From positions 1-49,493 of the forward strand of contig CAMAXZ010000030.1 in NCBI GenBank assembly GCA_945862325.1: 49,493 bases of DNA, written 5' to 3'. The stretch comes from Klebsiella pneumoniae. GTDB taxonomy: Bacteria; Myxococcota_A; UBA796; SXON01. Below, one piece after another: positions 7,935 to 15,967 of this stretch (positions are counted from its first letter, which is position 1; every line of letters begins with the position of its first letter). The translations under genes and the position numbers were made by a program. The notes under the pieces are model-generated. The model was given only the letters and a program-made list of their open reading frames with translations, was not told the origin of the DNA and did no database searches.

Positions 7935-8705
7935 ATGTCGGTACTGATCAGCGTGCTCCGGGTGACCGCGGGCGTGATCCTCATGGCGCTCGCCACCGCG
8001 ATCTTCGCGGTGGTGTGCACCGTCCTCCTCCCAAGTCGCCGCCTCCGCATTCGGGCGTGCAACCTGTTCGGCCACGTCGTAGGCCGGGCGGTGTTGTTCC
8101 TCGCGGGGGCGCGCATCGACGACGAGGCGAAGGTGAAAGCGCGCATGAACGCGAGCTTTCCCGCGATCTACGTGTCGAACCACACGTCGGCCCTGGACAT
8201 CTTCGCGGGCATGTGGGCCTCCCCCTTCGGCACCTGCGGGATCGCCAAGAAGGAAGTGGTCTACTACCCCTTCCTGGGCCAGCTCTACCTCATCTCCGGC
8301 CACCTGCTGATCGACCGGACGAACCACGAGCGCGCGATCGAGGCGATGCGCCAGGTCGCCGCGATCGTGCTTCATTGGGACATGAGCGTGTGGCTCTGGC
8401 CCGAGGGCACCCGAAGCAAGGACGGCCGCTTGCGCCCGTTCAAGAAGGGCTTCGCGCACCTCGCGCTGGCGACCGGGCTCCCGGTCGTGCCGGTCGTCGT
8501 CAGCGGCGCGCACCACTCGTGGAAGAAGGGCTCGTTGGTGGTTCATCCCACGCGGCTCGGCATCCAGGTGCTCGACCCCATCCCGACCACGGACTGGACC
8601 CTCGACACCCTGGACGCCCACGTGGCGGAGGTCCACGCGCGCTTCGCCGCGGCGCTGCCGGAAGACCAGCGTCCGCTCGTGGAGCTGACGGCGGCCGCCA
8701 AGTAG
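7935..8705 (+). CDS. plsC: 1-acyl-sn-glycerol-3-phosphate acyltransferase (PlsC family)
   Basis: A 256-residue protein with an N-terminal membrane helix (about 8-32) and all PlsC acyltransferase blocks in order: NHTSALD (catalytic His83 and Asp88), the GHLLIDR block, WPEGTRS for phosphate binding, and the hydrophobic LPVVPVVVSG block. It transfers an acyl chain from acyl-ACP or acyl-CoA to lysophosphatidic acid, giving phosphatidic acid at the inner membrane. The length is typical. The start was set at ATG 7935 from the promoter-like TAGCAT just upstream and because the helix follows directly. It stands as a single gene, convergent with the following lipoprotein gene with 3 nt between stops. 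Several PlsC paralogues are common, so the exact substrate is uncertain. Confidence 0.9.
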   Translation: MSVLISVLRVTAGVILMALATAIFAVVCTVLLPSRRLRIRACNLFGHVVGRAVLFLAGARIDDEAKVKARMNASFPAIYVSNHTSALDIFAGMWASPFGTCGIAKKEVVYYPFLGQLYLISGHLLIDRTNHERAIEAMRQVAAIVLHWDMSVWLWPEGTRSKDGRLRPFKKGFAHLALATGLPVVPVVVSGAHHSWKKGSLVVHPTRLGIQVLDPIPTTDWTLDTLDAHVAEVHARFAAALPEDQRPLVELTAAAK

Positions 8706-8708
8706 CGC

Positions 8709-9611
8709 TCAGCGAACCTCGATCACCGTGACGAAGGGCGGCGCCGGGTTGACACAGGTCGAGCAGCGCAGGGCCAGCACCCACAGCTCCCCGGCGCGGA
8801 ACCCGTCCCAAGCCGCGCCGTCCCGCGCGCGGAGGTCTCGGGAGTCGACGGTGCGCGTTCCGGGCACGTCGGCCTCGTAGAGCGCCGCCGCGAGGGACTC
8901 GAGGTGCACGAAGTCCGCCTCCAAGGCGGCGAGGGAGACGTCGAGCCGGCCGAGCTGCACGCCGTCGACGGTGTCCAGGGCGATGGGGTTGCCGTTGGCG
9001 TGGCGCGTCAGGGTCGACCAGTCCGCGGTCCACGCGGTGTCGGTGGCCGGCACCCGGTACGGCTCGAGCGTCGACAGATCGACCGTGAACGCCAACGAAG
9101 CGCTGTCGCTCGTGAGCGCCACCTCGACCGCGCCGCCGGACGGGACGAGGCGCAGGAAGCGCAGCATGCGCGTCTGGAGAAGGCCGGTCGTCGCGCGCAG
9201 CAGCCACGTGGCGTCCGCGTCCACGAGCCACTCGGCGGGGTCGAAGGTGGAGGTGAACCCGAGCCCGAAGTCGCTGAGGGCGGCGCGCGTGCGGCCGTCG
9301 GTCTCCAGTAGGGCGAGCACGGAGGTGTCGCTCTGCAGGAGGGTGTCGTCGGCGGCGGCGGCCTCGACGTCCGACTCTGACATCCCCGGGAAGGCGATGA
9401 GGGTGACGTGGGTGACGTCGACGGTCGGGTCGACCGGGTCGCCGAGGAGGTCCGTGCCCAGGGCCGACCAGTCGAGGTCGAGATCGGCGCCGGCGGTCAC
9501 GCGCTCCGCGCTGACGTCGAGCGTCGAGCGGTAGTGGTAGTTCGCGGCGTCCACGAGCTCGAAGCTCCCGTCGAAGCTCGGTCCGCACCCGAGCAGCACG
9601 AAGAGGGTCAT
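8709..9611 (-). CDS. Lipoprotein of unknown function coupled to the arylsulfotransferase-like gene
   Basis: A 300-residue protein that begins with a very short lipoprotein signal (MTLFVLLGC, lipid-carrying Cys9). The mature part is Asp/Thr/Leu-rich and looks all-beta with some helices; a CSTC pair sits close to the C-terminus (CSTCVNPAPP). No family recognised. Its ATG overlaps the stop of the upstream arylsulfotransferase-like gene (ATGA), so the two are translated together and probably act together on the cell surface. The frame is open upstream to 9818 but that section is an antisense shadow of the neighbour, and the lipobox fixes the start at 9611. Confidence 0.72.
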   Translation of the reverse strand: MTLFVLLGCGPSFDGSFELVDAANYHYRSTLDVSAERVTAGADLDLDWSALGTDLLGDPVDPTVDVTHVTLIAFPGMSESDVEAAAADDTLLQSDTSVLALLETDGRTRAALSDFGLGFTSTFDPAEWLVDADATWLLRATTGLLQTRMLRFLRLVPSGGAVEVALTSDSASLAFTVDLSTLEPYRVPATDTAWTADWSTLTRHANGNPIALDTVDGVQLGRLDVSLAALEADFVHLESLAAALYEADVPGTRTVDSRDLRARDGAAWDGFRAGELWVLALRCSTCVNPAPPFVTVIEVR

Positions 9612-10918
9612 GGCGCCGCGCCGGGCTGGGCGACGGCCTGGGTGAACCCGACGACGTGACCGACGCCGGTGTTCACCTGCCAGACGACCTCCCCCGCCGG
9701 GGAGACTTCGTTGATGAGCCCGGCGTTTCCCCACGCGATCAGCGCGTTGCCGTTCGGGAGCTCGGTCACGTCGCCGAGCAGCCACGTCGTGTGGCGGCCG
9801 CCGGCGTCGTAGGCCCACGTCTCGGTGTAGGTCTCCGCCGCCTCATCCACCGCGAAGGCGACGGCGCGCGCGGTTTCGCCGTCGGCGCCGTTGTCGAAGA
9901 GGAGCAGGCGTCGATCGGCGGTCCATTCGGGCGAGTGCTGGCCGGTGAAGGCGCGGGCGAGGCCGACGCCTTCGCGGGAGCCGTCGGCCCCCATCGACCA
10001 GACGACGTCGCCTTCGCGCGAAATCGCCAGGATCTGGCTTGTATTTCGAAGCGAGACGAGCCAGAGGTCGTCTCGGGGGTCCCACGTCACGCTGTTGGCG
10101 TGGGTCCAGTCGAGGCCCTGCGGGTAGAAGCCGGTGTCGGTCTCCGGGGTGACCGTGACGGGCAGGTCGTCCCAGGTGGACCACACGGTGCGTGTGGCCC
10201 CGGACTCCGGATCGAGCTCGATCAACGCGTCGCCCACGACGTCGTGCCCGTCATGCCGGCGCACGTCGATGGCGAGGTAGCCGAGGGTGCCGTCGGCGGC
10301 GATGTCGAAGTCGTGGTGCCCACCCGGGGCGGCGACTCGCGCGAGCTCCGCGCCGTCCCAACCCACGCGGACGAGCGCGCTCACGTCTTCGCTGAAGTCG
10401 AGGCCGGCGACGTTCGTCCACACGGACCCGCCGTCGGGGGCCACGCGCTGCTGCGCGCCGACCCGGTCGGCGCCGGCCGGGCTCCACCAGGCCGGCGTGC
10501 CCTCGGGCGACAGGAGCAGGTGGTAGCTCGGTTGTCCGAGGGTGCTGGTGAGCGCCCACCCCGAAGCGGGGCCGGACCCGTCCAGGGTGACCAGGCGCGG
10601 CAGGTCGACCGGTCCCGCGCCGGTGGTCAGGGTGCGCGGCGCCGAGCGCAGCACGTCGCCCTCGTCGGTGCGAAGCACCGCCTGGTAGACGATCGAGGTC
10701 GAAGCTCCCGGTCCGACCAGGAGCACCTCGTGCTCGGGGCCCGGCGACGCGACCGGCGGCGTGGCGCGGCCAAGCGTGGCGTCGAGCCCCCACTCCACCC
10801 AGACCACGCCCGAGTCCTCCGCCGTCCAGCGCACGCGGGTGACGGCCGGCACGGCCTCGACCGGGTCCGCGGACACGGCGAAGTCTCCGCACGCGAGGAC
10901 CAGCAGGAGGATCGGCAT
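9608..10918 (-). CDS. Arylsulfotransferase-like beta-propeller lipoprotein
   Basis: A 436-residue protein with a lipobox (LLLVLAC, Cys11) and a C-terminal six-bladed propeller of the arylsulfotransferase (ASST) type. The key stretch is HANSVTWDPRDDLWLVSLRN followed by TSQILAISREG and VVWSMG, which matches the 'H-x-N-S ... S-x-R-N ... G-x-x-W' pattern of the family; a second GHHDFDI and a late GQHSPEW histidine fit the other active-site positions. ASSTs move sulfate between phenolic compounds in the periplasm. The N-terminal 100 residues look like a fibronectin-type domain. ATG 10918 is chosen over GTG 10924 because the TAAGCT element ends 7 nt before it. It is translationally coupled to the next lipoprotein. 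Many ASST-like proteins have no proven activity. Confidence 0.78.
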   Translation of the reverse strand: MPILLLVLACGDFAVSADPVEAVPAVTRVRWTAEDSGVVWVEWGLDATLGRATPPVASPGPEHEVLLVGPGASTSIVYQAVLRTDEGDVLRSAPRTLTTGAGPVDLPRLVTLDGSGPASGWALTSTLGQPSYHLLLSPEGTPAWWSPAGADRVGAQQRVAPDGGSVWTNVAGLDFSEDVSALVRVGWDGAELARVAAPGGHHDFDIAADGTLGYLAIDVRRHDGHDVVGDALIELDPESGATRTVWSTWDDLPVTVTPETDTGFYPQGLDWTHANSVTWDPRDDLWLVSLRNTSQILAISREGDVVWSMGADGSREGVGLARAFTGQHSPEWTADRRLLLFDNGADGETARAVAFAVDEAAETYTETWAYDAGGRHTTWLLGDVTELPNGNALIAWGNAGLINEVSPAGEVVWQVNTGVGHVVGFTQAVAQPGAAP

Positions 10919-10925
10919 CCACACG

Positions 10926-10931
10926 AGCTTA
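10926..10931 (-). promoter_or_regulatory. -10-like element of the ASST-like gene
   Basis: Reading leftward, GCTAAGCT gives TAAGCT ending 7 nt before the ATG at 10918, with the upstream G of an extended -10. No Shine-Dalgarno is present. Confidence 0.4.
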
Positions 10932-10961
10932 GCCCCTCGCGACGCGGAGAGCCCAGCGCGC

Positions 10962-10967
10962 TACGCG
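10962..10967 (+). promoter_or_regulatory. -10-like element of the copper monooxygenase-like gene
   Basis: GCTACGCG places TACGCG 7 nt before the ATG at 10975 with no ribosome binding site. The divergent ASST-like gene has the same arrangement 31 nt away. Confidence 0.4.
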
Positions 10968-10974
10968 TCCCCGC

Positions 10975-12279
10975 ATGGGGTGGCTGTACATCGGGCTCGT
11001 CGTCGGCTGCGTGACGCCCGTCGAGGCGCCGTGGTGCGCCGACGACACCACGCTCCCGGCGGTGGAGGTCGCGCCGACCTGGTGGAAGGACGCGCGCCCG
11101 ATCGTCCTCGAGAAGTGCGCCGGCTGCCACGTGGCGGAAGGGCCGGGGCCGATGGCGCTCGACACCTACGAGACCGTGGCGTTGTACGCCGACATGGTGC
11201 GGGCTTCGGTGGTGGGCCGAACGATGCCGCCGTTCCTGGCGGACACCTGCTGCCAGCCCATCTTTCACGACGAGTCGTTGAGCGACGCGCAGATCGCGAC
11301 GATCGCGGCGTGGGTGGACGCCGGCGCGCCCGAGGGCGACCCCGCCGAGGCGGTGGAGCCCGCGCCGCCAATCGCGGGCTTGTCGAGGGTAGACGCGACG
11401 TTCACCTTGCCGGAGCCCTACACCCCCGACCCGCCCGAGGCGTCCTCGGACGATTCGCGGTGCTTCGTGTTCCCTTACGAGGGGGACAGGGCGCGGTGGC
11501 TAACCGGGCTTGCCCCGCGCCCGGAGAACCGCTCCATCGTGCACCACATCGCGGTGGCGCTCGGTGACCGTTCGACGTTGAGCCAACTCCAACGCCGCGA
11601 TGAGGCCGACGAGGGCCCGGGCTTCGACTGCGCCGGCGGCCTCGGGGAGCTGCCGACCCTCCGGCCGATCGGCGGCAGCCTCGTCGGCGGCGACTACCCG
11701 CGCGGGATCGGGGTCGAGGTGCCGCTCGGCGCCGTGTTCGTGGTGCAGATCCACTACAACGTGTCGGACTTCCTGGCGGTTCACGGCGAAGGCGACTTCC
11801 CGGCGGATCAGACGTCGATCGACCTGCGCTTCGACGACACCGCCGTGGCGTCCCACGGGCTCATCGTGGCGAACCCCGCCTGGTTCGTGGGCCCGGGGAT
11901 GCGCATCGCCGCCGGAGATCCGGAGGCGACCTTCTGGTTTGCCTGGGCGCCGCGGATCCTCACCGGCGGCGACGACGTGAAACTGCAAGGCGTCACTCCG
12001 CACATGCACCGCTACGCGACGCGGTTCCGCATGATGGCGCTCCACCCTGACGGATCGTCTACCTGCCTGCTCGAGATCCCCAACTGGGAGTTCGGCTGGG
12101 AGCGCCCGTATTGGTTCGCGGAGCCCGTCACCTTCGGCAAGAACGACCGGTTGTACGTCGAGTGCACATTTGACAACTCGGCGGCCAACCAACCCGCCGG
12201 GCGTGAACCCCGTGACATCGCCTGGGGCGACGACGACCAGGACATGTGCGTCGGCTTCGCCAGCTTCACCACAGACTGA
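10975..12279 (+). CDS. Copper type II monooxygenase-like lipoprotein with CxxCH motif
   Basis: A 434-residue lipoprotein (IGLVVGC, Cys12). Residues 48-52 read CAGCH, a c-type haem attachment motif within a cytochrome-like N-terminal domain (to about 120, with TMPP as a likely distal Met). The rest matches the ascorbate-dependent copper monooxygenase fold of peptidyl-glycine and dopamine hydroxylases. The ligands are recognisable: His190-His191 and His260 (VQIHYN) for CuH; His343 and His345 (TPHMHRYA) and Met424 (DMCVGF) for CuM. All expected metal ligands are therefore present. Such proteins hydroxylate a C-H bond; the haem may feed electrons instead of ascorbate. The next gene starts 6 nt downstream. 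The substrate is unknown. Confidence 0.85.
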   Translation: MGWLYIGLVVGCVTPVEAPWCADDTTLPAVEVAPTWWKDARPIVLEKCAGCHVAEGPGPMALDTYETVALYADMVRASVVGRTMPPFLADTCCQPIFHDESLSDAQIATIAAWVDAGAPEGDPAEAVEPAPPIAGLSRVDATFTLPEPYTPDPPEASSDDSRCFVFPYEGDRARWLTGLAPRPENRSIVHHIAVALGDRSTLSQLQRRDEADEGPGFDCAGGLGELPTLRPIGGSLVGGDYPRGIGVEVPLGAVFVVQIHYNVSDFLAVHGEGDFPADQTSIDLRFDDTAVASHGLIVANPAWFVGPGMRIAAGDPEATFWFAWAPRILTGGDDVKLQGVTPHMHRYATRFRMMALHPDGSSTCLLEIPNWEFGWERPYWFAEPVTFGKNDRLYVECTFDNSAANQPAGREPRDIAWGDDDQDMCVGFASFTTD

Positions 12280-12285
12280 TCCAGC

Positions 12286-13017
12286 ATGATCCTGCTCCTG
12301 CTCGGCGCGTGCGCCACGGCGCTGCACCTCGGGCGGGCCGATGTCTTGCCGGTCGGGGAGGCCACCGGGGGCGTTGGGCTCGAGGTCCAGCTCGTGAGCG
12401 CCAAGATGGACGTGGCCGAGACGAACACGGTGCCGTGGGTGCAGGTGTCCGGCGCCTACCGCCGAGGGGTGGCGACAGGCGTGGAGGTTGGTGGTCGCGC
12501 GTGGTTCATGGGCATCCCTCGGTGGTTTTCGACGGGCGGGGTCGGCGCGGACGTCAAGATCCGCCTCCACACGTCCCGCGAGCCGGCGGACCCGCACCTC
12601 GCGTTCGCGCCAGGGCTCGCGTGGCAGGCGCTGTGGTTCGGTGACACCCCCGTCTCGGTGGCGGAGCTCCGCGCGCCGCTGCTTCTCGGCTACGACATCC
12701 GCCGTTCTCAGCTGGTGTTCGCGCCGCGCCTCTCCGCGGCGATCAACGCGGGACCGGGGCAGCGACCCATCGTCGGTGCGGGGTTTGGATTGGGCGTCGC
12801 GTGGCACTTGCCCAATCGAGCGGGCACCATCGAGTGGGCGCCGGTGTTCGATTGGTTCTGGAGCCCGACCAACTTCGAGGGCGTGTGGTTCGACCCCGAC
12901 AAGATCGGCGCCGGCGCCCTTCAGCTCGGCCTCTCGGCGAGCTGGGGGGCCGGACGCGCGCCGGAGGTCAGCCCAGGAGCCCCGCCACCACCAGCGCCGC
13001 GATCCCCACCGCCATGA
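12286..13017 (+). CDS. Barrel-like outer-surface lipoprotein of unknown function
   Basis: A 243-residue protein with a short signal containing a possible lipobox (LLLLGAC, Cys9). The mature part has alternating, Gly- and aromatic-rich strands (for example VGGRAWFMGIPRWF, WAPVFDWFWSPT) of the kind seen in small outer-membrane beta-barrels. It follows the copper monooxygenase-like gene by 6 nt, so the two form an operon. The last 17 codons encode a Pro-rich tail (PPPPAPRSPPP) and overlap the end of the convergent OPT transporter gene by 50 nt, so this tail may be an unselected read-through into the neighbour. No family recognised. Confidence 0.6.
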   Translation: MILLLLGACATALHLGRADVLPVGEATGGVGLEVQLVSAKMDVAETNTVPWVQVSGAYRRGVATGVEVGGRAWFMGIPRWFSTGGVGADVKIRLHTSREPADPHLAFAPGLAWQALWFGDTPVSVAELRAPLLLGYDIRRSQLVFAPRLSAAINAGPGQRPIVGAGFGLGVAWHLPNRAGTIEWAPVFDWFWSPTNFEGVWFDPDKIGAGALQLGLSASWGAGRAPEVSPGAPPPPAPRSPPP

Positions 13018-14752
13018 GGCTCTCTCCGGCGATGAGCCCGGAGCTCGTCGGGACCACCGTGCGCTCGGCGAACGCCTCGCTCCGCTTCTCGAGGGTGAGC
13101 GCGACGAGCGCCCCCAGGAACATCGAGAGGGTGTTGTAGCCGGGGGTGGTGAGCGCCAGGCCGAAGGCGGTGGCGGAGGGGATCCACGGCTTCCAATCTG
13201 GCCGCGCACGCTCGAGCAGCACGATCGCCGCGCCGAGCACGGCGCCGACGAGCAGGGCGATCTGCGCCGAGGGGTGGAGCTGGTCGAAGCCCTTGGCGAG
13301 CAGCTCGGCGACGCCCTTCCAGGTCTGGGCCCCCGGCGCCGGCCACTTGTCGCCGCCGATGTCGGCCGCGGTGGGGATCAGCAGGCGGTAGGCCGGCACC
13401 ACGAAGAGCGAGCCGGCGAGCACGCCGAAGAACTGGCCCCAGAACTGTTGCCGCGGGTCCGCCTTGAGCAGGTAGCCGCTCTTCAGGTCGGTGAGCAGGT
13501 CCGCGCAGTGCAGCCCCACGCCGCCGGTGACATTGGCAGTCATCAGGTTGGTCGTCACGTTTCCAGGATCGAGCGCGCCGAACGTGATCTGGGTGATCTT
13601 GCCGAGCGCCCCGGTCGGGGTGGTGTCCGTCTCGCCCGTCGCGCGACTGGCGACGATGGCGATGAAGAACGACAGGAACACCGCGACCACGCCCAATACG
13701 GGGTGGATCCCGAAGAAGAGCCACTGGAGGAACACCACCACCGGCCCGAGCACCGCGATGCCGGCGAAGAACCAGCTCATCGGGACGTCCCGGTGACCGG
13801 AGGCCGCCGCGGCGCTGGAGAAGGCGGTCCCGACGCTCTGGATCGCGCGTAGCACCGTGCGCCACTGGAAGGCGAACGCCAGCAGGCCGCTGACGAGGAT
13901 CATCGACGACCCGCCCCACACGCTCCACGCCACGATGTGCTTGTACCCGAGCTTCGCGTCGATGATGCCCGCGTCGTAGAGGCGTGGCGCGAGCACGAGG
14001 TAGTTGATCGCTGCCCCGAGCAACATGCTCCACGCCGCGCGCCAACCCATGATCGCGCCGGCCCCGAACATGATCAGGCTGCCTTCGATGCCGATCGTGA
14101 AGTCGAGCAGCGGGCGCCCGCGGAGGGTGAGCATGGGGAAGGCGATCTTCTCCGGCAGGTTGAACGGGACCCAGGGGGCGCGCAGGTCTCGAGCGAGGGC
14201 GACGCACGCGCCGACCACCCCGCTCCAACCGAGCAGGCGAGCCTTCGCGGCCCCGTCCGCCCCGTCGGCGTGCAGCGCGCGGAGCGTCTCCGCGGCGGCG
14301 ACCCCCGAGGGGAACCGGAGCTGCTCGATGTCGATCATCTGCTGCTTCATGGGGATCGCCATGACGACGCCGAGCAGGGCGATCGTCGTGATCCAGAAGA
14401 ACATCTGCCAGCCGGGCATCGGCTCGCCGGTGATCATCATCAGAGCGGGGATGGCCGCCACGGTGCCGCCCCCGGTCATGTACCCCGCGGCGCTCGCGAC
14501 GGACTGCATCGCGTTGTTCTCGAGCACGCCGAACGCGCGCCGGACGATCTTGAGGCGCAGCAGTGCGGTGAACAGCGCCCAGGCGAGGATCCCCGCGGTG
14601 ATGGTGACCCCGATGCTCCACCCGGTCTTCAGGACCACGTAGAGGTTCGACAGGCTCATCAGCCCGCCGATGACCATCCCGACCACGACGGCGCGTGCAG
14701 TGAGCTGGGGTTCGGAAGCGTGGTTCGGTGACGGCGCGGTTTCGGGCAGCAT
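12968..14752 (-). CDS. OPT-family oligopeptide/metal-chelate transporter
   Basis: A 594-residue, highly hydrophobic protein with about 14-16 membrane helices, the usual size for bacterial OPT transporters. Diagnostic stretches include LSNLYVVLKTGWSIG near the N-terminus, the GGGTVAAIPALMMITG loop, IDIEQLRFPSGVAAAETL, and the C-terminal PSATAFGLALTTPGYNTL followed by GLIAGESL. OPT proteins import peptides or metal chelates across the inner membrane with protons. ATG 14752 is chosen because it begins the OPT-type N-terminus and a TACGCG element ends 5 nt before it; the frame is open to 14812. The gene overlaps its convergent neighbour by 50 nt. It has no partner genes nearby, as is usual. Confidence 0.9.
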   Translation of the reverse strand: MLPETAPSPNHASEPQLTARAVVVGMVIGGLMSLSNLYVVLKTGWSIGVTITAGILAWALFTALLRLKIVRRAFGVLENNAMQSVASAAGYMTGGGTVAAIPALMMITGEPMPGWQMFFWITTIALLGVVMAIPMKQQMIDIEQLRFPSGVAAAETLRALHADGADGAAKARLLGWSGVVGACVALARDLRAPWVPFNLPEKIAFPMLTLRGRPLLDFTIGIEGSLIMFGAGAIMGWRAAWSMLLGAAINYLVLAPRLYDAGIIDAKLGYKHIVAWSVWGGSSMILVSGLLAFAFQWRTVLRAIQSVGTAFSSAAAASGHRDVPMSWFFAGIAVLGPVVVFLQWLFFGIHPVLGVVAVFLSFFIAIVASRATGETDTTPTGALGKITQITFGALDPGNVTTNLMTANVTGGVGLHCADLLTDLKSGYLLKADPRQQFWGQFFGVLAGSLFVVPAYRLLIPTAADIGGDKWPAPGAQTWKGVAELLAKGFDQLHPSAQIALLVGAVLGAAIVLLERARPDWKPWIPSATAFGLALTTPGYNTLSMFLGALVALTLEKRSEAFAERTVVPTSSGLIAGESLMAVGIAALVVAGLLG

Positions 14753-15198
14753 CCGGTCGCGTATCCGGGCCAGGGTCCAAAAGTCGACAAAGGTCACAGG
14801 TCTCAAGCGCAAATAGTTACAGTTGGTCTATTCGTGGAAAGTGCTGGTTTTCGTGCCAGAGATCCTCCCGCCGCGGGTCCCGGTGGGCTACTGGAGCGAG
14901 GGAACGGTGCGCCGCGGCGACGCCGGAGGTGTGTGTGCATAGGTCTATTCCTGGCGGGAGTCCGTTTGTTTTTCGGAAGGGTCCCAACGTGGCGCGCGGC
15001 CGGCGGCCGGCGCGTGCGCTGGCGGAGGGCGACGATGGCCCGCACCCCCACCCGGCGCGGGCGGTGCGACCCGGACCTCGCCCACGGCGGGCGCCTCGGG
15101 TGCTCGTGCCCGTGGCGCCACGGCCGGCCTCGTCCCCGCCGAGGGTTCGTTGGGACGGGGCGGTAGAGGTGGGAGAAGCCTGAGCTGCCCGGCAGGGG
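14753..15198. other. 446-nt region without a supported gene
   Basis: The region between the OPT gene and the YdcF-like gene. The first 80 nt are clearly less GC-rich than the rest (CAAATAGTTACAGTT). GGTCTATTC occurs twice, at 14825-14833 and 14942-14950, each followed by G/CTGG. Several frames stay open, including one from a GTG at about 14989 to 15183, but their translations are Arg/Pro/Gly-rich and look like the noise expected at this GC content. I see no tRNA, no clear terminator and no IS end. It could hold a regulatory region for the OPT gene or a small RNA. Confidence 0.4.
14758..14763 (-). promoter_or_regulatory. -10-like element of the OPT gene
   Basis: Reading leftward, GATACGCG gives TACGCG ending 5 nt before the ATG at 14752. 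No ribosome binding site intervenes. Confidence 0.35.
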
Positions 15199-15798
15199 TC
15201 AGCGACGGACGTCGCGCCAGGCCGCCCCCGCCGCGATCTCGATCCAGGCGCGCGCGCGCGCGGGCAGGGGCGCGAGCGCGAGCTCCAGGGCCCCGAGCAG
15301 CGCCTCCGTGCGCGCTTCGTCGCGGACCGCCGCCTCGTGCGGGCGCCCCGCCGCGATCCAGCCGCGCTCGGTCGGGTTGGCGAGGCGCCACAGGGCGTCG
15401 GGGGCGTGCACCACTCCCGGCACCTCCGCCTCCGCGAACAGGCGGGCCGCGCGGGGCACGTGGTAGGCCGCCGTGAGCACGAGGGCGCGCCGCGCCCGCC
15501 GCGTGTGGGCCAGCTCGGCAAAGCGGACCGCCTCCTCGCGGGTCGAGCGCGTGCGCTCCTCCACCAGGATGCGCGCGGCGGGCACGCCGAGCTCGGCGAG
15601 CATCTCCGCCACGAGCGCGCTCCCGGATCGCTCCTGTCCGGCGAGCCGCGCCTCCAAGGTCGCGATCCAGCTGGCGCCGGCGCGCAGGGCGGCGGCCGCG
15701 GCGGCGGCGCGCGCGCGGAGCTCGGCGATCGCCCGCGGACGATCCCGTCGCAGCTCTTTTCCGAGCACCAGCACGCAGTCGTAGGTGGGGGTCGCCAC
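15199..15798 (-). CDS. YdcF-like (DUF218) protein
   Basis: A 199-residue protein of the DUF218/YdcF fold. Visible blocks are the N-terminal CVLVLGKEL strand, the helix-capping RSTREEAVRFAEL that corresponds to the family's S-x-N-T-x-E-N, and VLTAAYHVPRAARLF, the characteristic 'T-S-x-x-H-M-x-R-A' block. The family is linked to envelope sugar metabolism and vancomycin sensitivity in other bacteria, but the reaction is unresolved. No membrane segment is visible, so it is likely cytoplasmic. The start is taken as GTG 15798, where the first strand of the fold begins; the open frame to 15969 runs across a hairpin and is not supported. The Asn of the usual motif is replaced (RST), so activity may differ. 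Confidence 0.75.
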   Translation of the reverse strand: MATPTYDCVLVLGKELRRDRPRAIAELRARAAAAAAALRAGASWIATLEARLAGQERSGSALVAEMLAELGVPAARILVEERTRSTREEAVRFAELAHTRRARRALVLTAAYHVPRAARLFAEAEVPGVVHAPDALWRLANPTERGWIAAGRPHEAAVRDEARTEALLGALELALAPLPARARAWIEIAAGAAWRDVRR

Positions 15799-15934
15799 AC
15801 GCGCATTCTCGCCGAAAAAGATCGCCGACGGGTCACACGGGTGGGCGCCTGGGCGTTCTACGGTCGGCGCCCTTCCCGCCGCCTGACGGTCCGGTCGAGC
15901 CCGAGCGCGACGATGCAGAGCGCCCATTCTTCCC

Positions 15935-15967
15935 GAAGCCACCCGCCCCACCGGAGCGGGTGGCTTC
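15935..15967 (-). terminator. 12-bp hairpin at the end of the glyoxalase II gene
   Basis: GAAGCCACCCGC (15935-15946) pairs perfectly with GCGGGTGGCTTC (15956-15967) around a 9-nt loop. The hairpin overlaps the first bases of the gloB stop codon. Read leftward it is followed by GGGAAGAATGG, not a T-run, so it is a strong 3' hairpin but not a standard intrinsic terminator. Confidence 0.5.

Noticed and set aside
14989..15183. Possible 64-codon plus-strand gene starting with GTG
   Set aside because: No ribosome binding site, no family resemblance, and Arg/Pro/Gly-rich composition typical of non-coding GC-rich sequence.
15935..15967. Perfect 12-bp hairpin as a standard intrinsic terminator of gloB
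   Set aside because: No T-run follows in the transcript direction, so it is listed only as a weak terminator/3' hairpin.
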